DNA of 64,000 nt, taken from Streptomyces tanashiensis. Lineage in GTDB: Bacteria > Actinomycetota > Actinomycetes > Streptomycetales > Streptomycetaceae. Positions 45,662-53,533 of this stretch are shown here, piece by piece. The stretch covers positions 62,001-126,000 of the forward strand of contig NZ_BMRZ01000021.1 of NCBI RefSeq assembly GCF_014648895.1. The letters are read 5' to 3'. Below the pieces are notes generated by a model, which was given only the letters and a program-made list of their open reading frames with translations, did not search any database and had not been told where the DNA came from. How positions within the stretch are numbered: the first letter of the stretch is position 1; each line of letters begins with the position of its first letter. A program made the translations under genes and the position numbers.

Positions 45662-46417
45662 ATGAGCGCCTACGCCGCACTGACCGGGGCGGGCTACCGG
45701 GCCCAGGTCCGCGACAGGACCACCCTCTTCTTCACGTTCGCCTTCCCCCTCCTCTTCCTCGTCGTCTTCGGGCTGATCTTCCGCGGCCAGGCCGTGGAGG
45801 AGAGCGGCCTGTCCTACCTCTCGTACACCGCGTCCGGCGTGCTGTCCTGGGGTGTCGCGAACGCCGCCGTCTTCGGCATCGCCTTCACCCTCATGCAGTG
45901 GCGGACCGACGACATCCTGCGGCTGATCCGGATGTCCCCGGCCCCGCTCTCCGCCGTCATCGGCTCCCGCTACGCGATCGCGCTGGTCGTCGGCGCCGTC
46001 CAGTCGGTGCTCTTCGTCGGGGTCGCGATGCTGCCGGTGTTCGGCCTCGAACCGGCTTCCGGCTGGCCGCTGTTGATCCCGGTCCTGATCCTGGGCATCA
46101 CCACCTTCCTGCTCCTCGGGGTGATCATCGGGTCCTTCGCCAACACACCGGAGTCGGTCGCGGCCGTCGCCAACTTCCTGATGCTGCCCATGGCGTTCCT
46201 GTCCGGGTCGTTCTTCCCGCTCGACTCGATGCCGTCCTGGCTCCAGAACGTCTCGCTCGCCATGCCGCTGCGCTATCTCAACGACGCCGTGTCCCACGCG
46301 CTCGCCGGCCGCGGCGACTCCTCCGACGTGTGGGTGGGATGCGTCGGACTGCTCGTGTTCGCCCTGGTCTTCGGCGCGATCGCGGTGAAGACCTTCCGCT
46401 GGACCAGGACGTCGTGA
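45662..46417 (+). CDS. ABC-2 type permease
   Basis: 251 aa with six membrane helices and the ABC-2 pattern (TLFFTFAFPLLFLVVFGLIF; MLPMAFLSGSFFPLDSMPSW; LRYLNDAVSHAL). It is the membrane partner of the preceding ATPase. Its stop overlaps the GTG of YcaO 2 (GTGA). Confidence 0.94.
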   Translation: MSAYAALTGAGYRAQVRDRTTLFFTFAFPLLFLVVFGLIFRGQAVEESGLSYLSYTASGVLSWGVANAAVFGIAFTLMQWRTDDILRLIRMSPAPLSAVIGSRYAIALVVGAVQSVLFVGVAMLPVFGLEPASGWPLLIPVLILGITTFLLLGVIIGSFANTPESVAAVANFLMLPMAFLSGSFFPLDSMPSWLQNVSLAMPLRYLNDAVSHALAGRGDSSDVWVGCVGLLVFALVFGAIAVKTFRWTRTS

Positions 46418-48384
46418 GCGCCGCCGGGAGCACCAGGGGCGGGACCGCACCGCCGCTGCCGCTGGACGAGGCGCGGGCCGGCCTCCGGGCCGCGCTCGCC
46501 GTGCGTCTCGGACGCGACATACCCGTCGTCCCGGTCGGGGTCACGGACGCCGGCGCACCGCACGGCGGCCGGGGAGCCCCGGACCCTTGGGCGGCCGAGC
46601 GCGCCGGCGCCCGCGTCCACCTCACCGCCTCCGCGGTGCTCGTCGGCCCCTGGGGCGGCGACGGCACCGCGCCCGCCTGCGGCCGCTGCCTCGCCCTGCG
46701 CTGGCAGCGGCTGCGCAGCCGCAGCGAGCGCGACGCGCTGGAGACCGGCGGTCCGGACGGGCCGCGCCCGGCCGGCGTGTGGCCGCTGCTCACCGACCAT
46801 GTGTACGACGCGGTCGCGGCCCTCCACCAGGCGTTGCTCGACGGCAGCCCCGGCGCCGCACCCGCGTCGCCGGACCCCGCCGACCGGGCGCTGCCGCAGG
46901 TGTCCCGTATCGACCTGACGACGCTCGCGGTCCGCACGTATCCGATCCTCGCCGATCCTCTCTGCCCCGACTGCGCTCCCGACCGCGCCCCGGCCGGGCC
47001 GCGCCCGATGGCCCTCGCCGAGCGGCGGAAGCCGGACCCGGGCACGTACCGGCTGCGTACCGCGTCCTCGTACCCCCTGCCCCGCGAGGCGCTCGCCAAC
47101 CCGGTCTGCGGCGCGCTCGGGGGCGGCACGTGGATCAGCGTCACCTCGCCGACGACGGCGCCGGTCGCCGGGAGCGTCTTCGTCCGCGGTTACGCCGGCC
47201 TCAACGACGTCACGTGGAGCGGCCAGGACAACACCTTCTCCACCAGCCGCACCCTGGCCTTCCTGGAGGGCCTCGAACGGTACGCGGGAACCCACCGGCG
47301 CGGCCGGCACACCCCCGTGACCGGCTCCTGGAACGAACTCCGGGACGACGCCGTCGACCCCGCCGCGTGCGGCTTCTACGATCCGCGCACCTACCGCGAC
47401 GATCCGCTGGTCGACCCGTTCGACCCGGACCGCGCGATCCCCTGGGAGTGGGGCTGGTCGCTCCGCGACGAGCGTCCGGTCCTGGTCCCCTCCCGGCTCG
47501 TGTACTACAGCGCGGGTCTCGCCGCCGACAACTTCGTCTTCGAGTGCTCCAACGGCTGCGCCATCGGCGGCAGCCTCGAAGAGGCGGTTCTCGGCGGACT
47601 GCTCGAACTCGTCGAGCGGGACGCCTTCCTGAACGCCTGGTACGGCGACGCCCGGCTCACCGAGATCGACCTGGCCACCGTCGGCGGCCGGACGTCCGCG
47701 GCCATGGCGGAACGTGCGGCGCTCCAGGGGTACGACGTCCACGTCCTGGACAACCGCATCGACCTGCCCGTGCCCGTCGTCACGGCGGTGGCCGTACGCC
47801 GGGACGGCGGCCCCGGCACCCTCTCCTTCGCGGCGGCGGCCTCGCTCGACCCCCGGTCCGCGGTGGAGGGCGCGCTGTCGGAGGTGCTCACCTACATCCC
47901 GCACCTCTCCCGCCAGACGCAGGAGCGGAGGGCCGAACTGGAGTCCATGGCCGAGGACTTCGGCCTCGTCCGCCATCTGAAGGACCACGCACAGCTGTAC
48001 GGGCTGCCGCGGATGGCGGTGCACGCCCGGGGCTATCTGGAGCCCCTGGCCGTACGTCGCTTCGGCGAGGTCTACCAGGACTGGGAGTCGACCGGCCGGC
48101 CCCGGACGGACGATCTCCGGGACGACGTCCGGGCCGTGACCGAGATGCTCGCGGGGGCGGGCCACGACGTGGTCGTCGTCGACCAGACCACCCCCGAGCA
48201 GGAGCGGATGGGGCTGTGCACGGTGAGCACCCTCGTGCCGGGTCTGCTGCCGATCGACTTCGGCTGGAACCGGCAGCGGGCTCCCCTGCTGCCCCGGCTG
48301 CGGACGGCCCTGCGGCGGGGCGGTCACCGGGCGACGGACCTCACCGACGCCGAGATCCGCAGGGTCCCGCACCCGTTCCCGTAG
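46414..48384 (+). CDS. YcaO cyclodehydratase 2
   Basis: 656 aa, GTG start coupled to the permease. Same architecture as YcaO 1: N-terminal cysteine pairs C89-x2-C92 and C184-x2-C187, then a YcaO domain with SNGCAIGGSLEEAVLGGLLE and LVERDAFLNAWY, ending VPHPFP. It differs clearly from YcaO 1 outside the motifs, so it is an old paralogue, not a recent copy. It may act on a different residue type (Cys versus Ser/Thr) or different sites of the same precursor while sharing the F protein. No TfuA partner is present, so thioamidation is unlikely. Confidence 0.93.
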   Translation: MSAAGSTRGGTAPPLPLDEARAGLRAALAVRLGRDIPVVPVGVTDAGAPHGGRGAPDPWAAERAGARVHLTASAVLVGPWGGDGTAPACGRCLALRWQRLRSRSERDALETGGPDGPRPAGVWPLLTDHVYDAVAALHQALLDGSPGAAPASPDPADRALPQVSRIDLTTLAVRTYPILADPLCPDCAPDRAPAGPRPMALAERRKPDPGTYRLRTASSYPLPREALANPVCGALGGGTWISVTSPTTAPVAGSVFVRGYAGLNDVTWSGQDNTFSTSRTLAFLEGLERYAGTHRRGRHTPVTGSWNELRDDAVDPAACGFYDPRTYRDDPLVDPFDPDRAIPWEWGWSLRDERPVLVPSRLVYYSAGLAADNFVFECSNGCAIGGSLEEAVLGGLLELVERDAFLNAWYGDARLTEIDLATVGGRTSAAMAERAALQGYDVHVLDNRIDLPVPVVTAVAVRRDGGPGTLSFAAAASLDPRSAVEGALSEVLTYIPHLSRQTQERRAELESMAEDFGLVRHLKDHAQLYGLPRMAVHARGYLEPLAVRRFGEVYQDWESTGRPRTDDLRDDVRAVTEMLAGAGHDVVVVDQTTPEQERMGLCTVSTLVPGLLPIDFGWNRQRAPLLPRLRTALRRGGHRATDLTDAEIRRVPHPFP

Positions 48385-48415
48385 CCGGGATGCCGTGGAA
48401 GCGGCGGAACGGAAG

Positions 48416-48450
48416 GCGCCCGGTGTCCGGGGAAACCGGACACCGGGCGC
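48416..48450. terminator. Bidirectional terminator between operon and precursor gene
   Basis: A perfect 15-bp stem (arms GCGCCCGGTGTCCGG and complement, GGAAA loop) lies between the converging YcaO 2 and precursor genes. It can stop both transcripts. Confidence 0.85.
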
Positions 48451-48484
48451 GCCTCCGGCCGTGATGGGGCCGGTGGGACGTCGA

Positions 48485-48655
48485 TCAGGCCGAGCAGGAG
48501 GTGGTGCTGGTGGTGGAGCTGCACGTCGAGGTCGAGCTGGTGCTGGTGGAACCGGCCAGGACGACCTCGCTGGCGTCCGAGTAGTCGGAGATCTCGAACG
48601 TCTCGGCCTCGAGCTCGAGGATCTCGTCGGCGAGCGTGCTCAGGTCCTTGTTCAT
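48485..48655 (-). CDS. RiPP precursor peptide (thiazolylpeptide-type leader, Ser/Thr/Cys core)
   Basis: 56 aa. The acidic leader (MNKDLSTLADEILELEAE, TFEISDYSDASEVVLAG) carries the FEISDY motif that thiopeptide precursors share (compare the LEISDY type). The core after Gly35 has 21 residues: ten Ser, eight Thr, two Cys (Cys45, Cys54) and a final Ala; it starts STSTSSTSTC and ends SCSA. The ATG at 48655 follows AGGAGG by 5 bases. It is transcribed toward the biosynthetic operon from a promoter in the divergent region with the M20 gene. It is too short for many gene finders. Confidence 0.9.
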   Translation of the reverse strand: MNKDLSTLADEILELEAETFEISDYSDASEVVLAGSTSTSSTSTCSSTTSTTSCSA

Positions 48656-48672
48656 GGCGCCTCCTCTTGACC

Positions 48673-48692
48673 ACGGTCCCGAACGGGACCGT
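48673..48692. promoter_or_regulatory. Inverted repeat upstream of the precursor gene
   Basis: Arms ACGGTCCC and GGGACCGT with a GAAC centre, 17 bases before the precursor start codon. It could be an operator or a hairpin in the precursor mRNA leader. Confidence 0.5.
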
Positions 48693-48808
48693 CCGGGGGT
48701 GTGTACGTCCCTCATTCCACCGCCGCCCGCTCACCGTTCGGCATGTCTCCCGCACGCACATCGCTGGCACGCGACGCCAGCGGCGCGCCTTCTCCCCTCT
48801 GGAGCCCC

Positions 48809-50134
48809 GTGAACCAGCCCGAAGCCCTCGGCCCCGCCGCGGCGAGCCGACCCGGACCGCCAGGCCCCACCCCGGCAAGCCCGTCCGAACTGCTCCGCCC
48901 CGTCCTCGCCTCGGCCGGGGAGGCACTGCGTCCCGCCCTCACCCTCTACCTGGACGTCCACCGGACCCCTGAGCTGTCCGGCGAGGAGCGCCGCACGGCC
49001 GGGCTCTTCGCGGACCGGCTCGCGGACCTGGGCCTCGACGTCACCCGGGGCGTCGGCGGCCACGGTGTGGTCGGCGTCCTGCGCAACGGCGAGGGCCCGC
49101 GGGTGTACCTGCGAGCCGAACTCGACGCCCTCCCCCTGGAGGAGCGGACCGGGCTGCCGTACGCCAGCGGGAACGGCGCCATGCACGCCTGCGGCCACGA
49201 CCTCCACCTCGCCGCCGCGGCCGGGGCGGCGGACGTCCTGGCCCGCGCCGCCGCGCACTGGCGGGGAACCCTCGTGGTCCTCGGCCAGCCGGCCGAGGAG
49301 ACGCTGACGGGTGCGTGCGCGATGCTGGAGGACGGTCTGTACGAGCGATTCGGCAGGCCGGACGTCGTCCTCGCCCAGCACGCGGCGCCGCTGCCCGCGG
49401 GCATGGTCGCGCACGGCACCCCGCACGCTCCGATGACCGCGGCGAGCACCGCGCTCGACGTCCTGCTGCACGGGCGCGGAGGTCACGCCGGCACCCCTCA
49501 CCTGGCCGTGGACCCGGTGGTGACGGCCGCGGCCGTGATCACCCGTCTGCAGACGATCGTCTCCCGCGAGAGCGCCCCCGGCGATCAGCTCACGCTCACC
49601 GTCGGCACACTGCGGGCGGGCACGGCGGTGAACGTGGTGCCGGACACGGCGGAGTTGGGAATCGGCCTGCGGGCGCTCACGGACTCGTCCCTGGACCGCG
49701 CGCTCGCGGCGGTGGAGCGCATCGTCCGGGCCGAGTGCGCCGCCTCCGCCTGCCCGCGCGAGCCCGAGATCACGGTCGCCTCCCGCACTCCGGCCCTGTG
49801 GAGCGATCCGGCGGCGACCCGGGCCGTCCGCGCCGCCCACACGGAGCTCTACGGATCCGCCCGGGTCGCCGACTGGCCGCCGTCGCTGGCCTCGGAGGAC
49901 TTCCCTCTGTACGGCGGCGCCGGCGCCGCGCTCCACGGCGAGAAGGACGTCCCCCTCGTCTACTGGATGATCGGCACCGCGAGCCCCCGCCAGTGGACCG
50001 CCTCTGCGGGCCGGCTCCCGCCCAACCACTCCCCTCTCTTCGCCCCCGACCCTCGTACGGCCCTGGCGCCCTCCATCACCGCCCTGACGGCGGCGGCACT
50101 CACCAGGCTCGCGGGCCCGGACCTTCCGAGCTGA
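48809..50134 (+). CDS. M20-family amidohydrolase/peptidase
   Basis: About 441 aa from the GTG at 48809 (GGAG upstream). It is of the M20D aminoacylase/amidohydrolase type: metal ligands in HACGHDLH (Cys128, His130), the catalytic pair in QPAEETLTGA (Glu163/164), a dimerisation domain with RGGHAGTPH, and LASEDFPLYG near the end. It has no signal peptide. Divergent from the precursor gene, it may trim the peptide, recycle leader pieces or detoxify the product; this is inferred from position. Confidence 0.85.
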   Translation: MNQPEALGPAAASRPGPPGPTPASPSELLRPVLASAGEALRPALTLYLDVHRTPELSGEERRTAGLFADRLADLGLDVTRGVGGHGVVGVLRNGEGPRVYLRAELDALPLEERTGLPYASGNGAMHACGHDLHLAAAAGAADVLARAAAHWRGTLVVLGQPAEETLTGACAMLEDGLYERFGRPDVVLAQHAAPLPAGMVAHGTPHAPMTAASTALDVLLHGRGGHAGTPHLAVDPVVTAAAVITRLQTIVSRESAPGDQLTLTVGTLRAGTAVNVVPDTAELGIGLRALTDSSLDRALAAVERIVRAECAASACPREPEITVASRTPALWSDPAATRAVRAAHTELYGSARVADWPPSLASEDFPLYGGAGAALHGEKDVPLVYWMIGTASPRQWTASAGRLPPNHSPLFAPDPRTALAPSITALTAAALTRLAGPDLPS

Positions 50135-50206
50135 GCCGCCTCCCGGTCGTCGAGGACCACGTACGAGATTTGAGACCACGAGCAGCCCATGGCAGGCTCA
50201 TGCCGC

Positions 50207-50791
50207 ATGATCGACGAATTCGCGAAGGACAACCTGCACGGGAGACTGCGCCGGGACCGCAAGGCGCTGCTCTGGAAACTCGACGGCTTGTCCGAGTACG
50301 ACGCCCGCCGACCTCTGACAGCGACCGGGACCAACCTCCTCGGGCTGGTCAAACACGTGGCCACGGTCGAGGCCAGGTACTTCGGCGAGGTCTTCGGCCG
50401 CCCTTCCCCGGAACCGCTGCCCCGGTGGCAGGACTCCGACGGCAGCGATCTGTGGGCGACCGAGGACGAGACTCGCGATCAGATCATCGGGTTCTACCGG
50501 CGCACGTGGGAACACTCGGACGCGACGATCGACGAGCTTCCCCTGGACGCCCCCGGCCACGTGCCGTGGTGGCCGGAGCCTCATCCCAACACGAACCTGT
50601 TCGCCGTCATGGTCCACGTCCTCAGCGAGTCCGTCCGGCATGCCGGGCACGCCGACATCCTGCGCGAGAGCCTCGACGGCCGGACCGGGTTGCGCGCCGA
50701 ACACGAGAGGCAGATCGACGAGGAAGCCCGCGCAGCCCACTACGCGAAGATCGAACGGGCCGCCAGGTCGGCCGCACCCATCGAGGCCTAG
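50207..50791 (+). CDS. DinB-superfamily (DUF664) protein
   Basis: 194 aa, four-helix bundle of the DinB/mycothiol-dependent enzyme superfamily. Metal-ligand histidines are visible in LVKHVATVEARYFG and SVRHAGHADILRE. The start is ATG 50207 or 50189 (MAGSCRMIDEF). Such proteins act on thiol conjugates or have unknown roles. It lies just left of the transposon insertion. Confidence 0.82.
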   Translation: MIDEFAKDNLHGRLRRDRKALLWKLDGLSEYDARRPLTATGTNLLGLVKHVATVEARYFGEVFGRPSPEPLPRWQDSDGSDLWATEDETRDQIIGFYRRTWEHSDATIDELPLDAPGHVPWWPEPHPNTNLFAVMVHVLSESVRHAGHADILRESLDGRTGLRAEHERQIDEEARAAHYAKIERAARSAAPIEA

Positions 50792-50812
50792 CCTCGCGCT
50801 TTCACAAAGCGC

Positions 50813-50888
50813 TCTGTCCGGTTTCTGGTTCCCGAACCAGGTGGAGGACGACCCCGGCTCCGTCCGGGTGCTGGAACGCACCGGGTTC
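50813..50888 (+). pseudogene. Acetyltransferase gene, left fragment split by the transposon
   Basis: The frame reads SGFWFPNQVEDDPGSVRVLE, RTGF up to the transposon, the C-terminal signature region of a GNAT acetyltransferase. It continues exactly in frame at 62138 once the transposon and one target copy are removed. The 5' two-thirds of the gene are missing, so it was already truncated or was lost. Confidence 0.75.
50884..50888. repeat. Target-site duplication, left copy
   Basis: GGTTC directly before the left inverted repeat; identical to 62133-62137. Confidence 0.92.
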
Positions 50889-50928
50889 GGCCCTGTGCTC
50901 CCGAAGCTGCCGCGAAGTGACAAGTAGC
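50889..50928. repeat. Transposon terminal inverted repeat, left
   Basis: A 40-bp end starting GGCCCTGTGCTCCCGAAGCT and ending GTGACAAGTAGC. It matches the complement of 62093-62132 except at two positions. Confidence 0.93.
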
Positions 50929-50955
50929 TCTACACAATCAGAGGGCCACTGTAAT

Positions 50956-51255
50956 TCACCTGGGGTTTTGCCGTAATAGGGCCTGATGGTCCTGCCCAAC
51001 TTCCGCTGGATCGACCGGAGAGCCCGGATGGTCGACTCGTCGCTGAGGCCCGTGGTAGTGGACCATTCGACAGTGGGCCGGTCCGCCCCATTCAGCCAGT
51101 GCCCGTCGAAGGAGTTTGATCTCGCCGTCGGTGAGCAGATCGCTCCCCGCCGCTTCGCTTCTCACCATCAACCGGATCCTCCCCCGAATCGCGTCGCGCC
51201 GCGCGAGCGCCTCGTCGAACGCGACCTGCATCTGAGTCGTCTCATCGTCAGGCAT
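50956..51255 (-). CDS. Hypothetical protein, translationally coupled and probably truncated
   Basis: 99 aa starting MPDDETTQMQVAFDEALARR; the ATG overlaps the end of the S1-domain gene. The first 65 residues look like a helical conserved domain (SDLLTDGEIKLLRRALAEWG). The last 30 (VHYHGPQRRVDHPGS) are low-quality, suggesting a frameshift or truncation close to the transposon end. Function unknown. Confidence 0.55.
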   Translation of the reverse strand: MPDDETTQMQVAFDEALARRDAIRGRIRLMVRSEAAGSDLLTDGEIKLLRRALAEWGGPAHCRMVHYHGPQRRVDHPGSPVDPAEVGQDHQALLRQNPR

Positions 51256-52759
51256 GCGGCTGACTCTCTGTGCTGGCGGCAGAGGTCTGGACATGCGATA
51301 GGGCAATGCGGCGGCGCGCGAGATCAACATCGGTGATCTTCACTGTAAGGGCGTCGCCAACCGCGAGGACATCTCCAGGCGATTCGTCCAGCGCGCTGGT
51401 GTGCACGAGCCCCTGGAAGCCGTCCTCTCGGTCTTCGATGCGGACGAAGACGCCGAACGGCACGATCTTGGTGACCGGTCCGGTGACCACCTGCCCGATC
51501 CGCCGCGCCACCTGCGGCCACGGGTCTTCCTGCACTGCTCGGAGCGACAGCGGAACCCGTTCCCGGACCATGTCGACATCGAGGACCTCGGCCGTGATCT
51601 CCTGGCCGACACTGACGACGTCGGACGGGTGGTTGAACGGACGCCAGGACAGCTCGGGAATGTTGATCATTGCGGTGAAGCCGCCGATGTCGACGAAGGT
51701 GACGCCGAAGGAGGCGATCTCGGTGACGGTCCCCGTACAGATCTGTCCTCGGCGCAGGGTCTTCAGGAAGCCCCAGTCGCGGTCGCTGGAAGTCGGCTCC
51801 GTCCTCCAGCGTGCCCGAAGGACGCCGTCATCATCAGGCAAGACGGCGGTGAACAGCGGGTGGCGTTCGTCGACGTACATGGGCAGAACCGCTGCGGCAC
51901 GGGCCTCGGTGATCTGCGCCGCGATTTCCGCGAACTGGGTCTCGTCAGCGACGGTGCTGGTGATGCGACCGTCTTCGTCCTCCCAGACGAACTCGAGCAG
52001 GCCCTCGTCCGGTAGATCCGCGAGGAGGGCGGGAACGTCGGTGGACAGCTCCGGCCAGACAGCCAGCCGGGCACGCGGGGTCAGACGAGTGCGGACCTCA
52101 TCGAGGGGTCCGTCGCCGAGCCGGTGCCAGCGGGTGGCGTTGTCGACGTAGGTCTCCTCCAGGATTGCCGCTTGGCGCATGGCTACGCACCAACGCACCC
52201 GGGCCCAGAAGATGTCGTCGGCGGGGCGCTGTTCGCCGGGTTCATCGTCATCGAAGGCGGCGTCATAGGGTGATGCGTCCAGTCGTTCCGGGAACAGCCC
52301 GAGTGCGCGGATACGGGACAACGCCTGCTCGGAGGGCTCGCTGCTGCCAATGTATAGGTACTGGTCCCATCCGACGTGGACGCTAAACCTGTCCTCGACC
52401 TCCAGGCGGCACCAGGCGCCGTTGTCTCGGAGCATCACCCGCACCAGGGCCAGGCCCAAGGCGAGCGGGACCTGGGCGCCGTCGTGGAATCCCGCGAGGT
52501 CGGGCGGGAAGAGCCCCGCCAAACCGTGGCCCTCGATGGCCGGCTCCGCGCCGAAGTCGACGAGGCTCGGCGCGATCTGTGGCTCACGAATGGCCACGTG
52601 GTCGATGCCGGTGTCTTCGGCGAAGGCGGCCACGGCCTGCAGATAGGCGGCTTCGATGGGCCCGTGGTCGCTGACCGCCGGCTCGGTGCCGGTGTAGCTG
52701 CCGTGTTCGTCGCGGTCGGCGGGGTCGTACTTGGTGACTCGGTAGACGTAGGGCAGCAC
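51248..52759 (-). CDS. S1 RNA-binding-domain protein
   Basis: 503 aa. The C-terminal 170 residues contain two S1 (OB-fold) domains, about 335-405 (CTGTVTEIASFGVTFVDIGG) and 417-490 (VTGPVTKIVPFGVFVRIEDR). The N-terminal 330 residues are acidic and Trp-rich without a named domain (VYRVTKYDPADRDEHG near the start). The GTG start lies 1 base after the resolvase stop, so the genes are co-translated. It should bind RNA; its role in a transposon is unknown. Confidence 0.82.
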   Translation of the reverse strand: MLPYVYRVTKYDPADRDEHGSYTGTEPAVSDHGPIEAAYLQAVAAFAEDTGIDHVAIREPQIAPSLVDFGAEPAIEGHGLAGLFPPDLAGFHDGAQVPLALGLALVRVMLRDNGAWCRLEVEDRFSVHVGWDQYLYIGSSEPSEQALSRIRALGLFPERLDASPYDAAFDDDEPGEQRPADDIFWARVRWCVAMRQAAILEETYVDNATRWHRLGDGPLDEVRTRLTPRARLAVWPELSTDVPALLADLPDEGLLEFVWEDEDGRITSTVADETQFAEIAAQITEARAAAVLPMYVDERHPLFTAVLPDDDGVLRARWRTEPTSSDRDWGFLKTLRRGQICTGTVTEIASFGVTFVDIGGFTAMINIPELSWRPFNHPSDVVSVGQEITAEVLDVDMVRERVPLSLRAVQEDPWPQVARRIGQVVTGPVTKIVPFGVFVRIEDREDGFQGLVHTSALDESPGDVLAVGDALTVKITDVDLARRRIALSHVQTSAASTESQPHA

Positions 52760-52760
52760 G

Positions 52761-53366
52761 TCACTGCCCCACCGAGGTCGAAGGCACCGCTGTTGGGGTC
52801 TGGTGGCGTTCCAGGACGCGGTAGACGGTGGCGCGGCTGACGGAGAAGAGCTCGGCGAGGTCGGCGATGGTGTGCTCGCCGGACTGGTGCTGCTGGACCA
52901 GGTGGGCCTGCTGGCGGGCGGTGAGCTTGGGCTGCTTCCCCTTCAGTTTGCCCTTGGCCCGCGCCACCGCCATGCCTTCGCGGGTGCGCATGCGCAGGAG
53001 GCCGACCTCGAACTCGGCGAAGGTGGCCAGGATGTTGAAGAACATCTTGCCCATCGGGTCGGCAGGGTCGTACAGGGTGCCGCCGAGCGAGAGCTTGACG
53101 CCGCGGGCGGTGAGCGAGTCGCCGATGTCGCGGGCGTCGGGCACCGAGCGTGCGAGGCGGTCGAGCTTCGGGACGACGAGGGTGTCGCCGGCGCGCACGG
53201 CCGCGAGGGCCTGAGCCAGGCCGGGCCGCTCGCGGTTGGTTCCGGTCAGCCCGTGGTCCAGGTAGATCCGCTCCTCCGGGACATCCAAGTTGAGGAGGAT
53301 CTCGCGCTGGGCGGTGAGGTCCTGCTTGCCCAGACTGCATCTCGCGTAGCCGATGCGTTCGCTCAT
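52761..53366 (-). CDS. tnpR: Serine resolvase/invertase (TnpR)
   Basis: 201 aa. The catalytic domain carries IGYARCSLGKQD with nucleophile Ser11, LDHGLTGTNRERPGL and VVPKLDRLARS. The E-helix FFNILATFAEFE is followed by a C-terminal helix-turn-helix (TIADLAELFSVSRATVYRVL). It is complete in length and motifs, and should resolve cointegrates at a res site, most likely in the adjacent intergenic DNA. Confidence 0.93.
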   Translation of the reverse strand: MSERIGYARCSLGKQDLTAQREILLNLDVPEERIYLDHGLTGTNRERPGLAQALAAVRAGDTLVVPKLDRLARSVPDARDIGDSLTARGVKLSLGGTLYDPADPMGKMFFNILATFAEFEVGLLRMRTREGMAVARAKGKLKGKQPKLTARQQAHLVQQHQSGEHTIADLAELFSVSRATVYRVLERHQTPTAVPSTSVGQ

Positions 53367-53470
53367 GCCCGGAGCGTACGATAAGCCCCCGCTCAGCGTA
53401 CAAATCACCGGACACCTTAAATGAGACGCCGTCAGCGCAGGTCGATCTCTCCCGCCGGGCAAGATCATCA
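53367..53470. promoter_or_regulatory. Candidate res site
   Basis: The 160-base gap between the divergent resolvase and HD genes contains GCGTACGATAAGC and GCGTACAAATC plus GGACACCTTAAAT. These are repeated half-sites of the kind resolvases bind in sub-sites next to their own gene. The exact limits cannot be set by eye. Confidence 0.4.
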
Positions 53471-53533
53471 TTGTTCGTTGGGGGTTCCTCTTACGGACGC
53501 AAGAGGGGGCGCTGTCAGTACCCTGACGCGGTG

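Noticed and set aside
46414..48384. Thioamide formation by YcaO 2
   Set aside because: There is no TfuA partner, and the protein keeps the PHPFP-type tail of cyclodehydratases.
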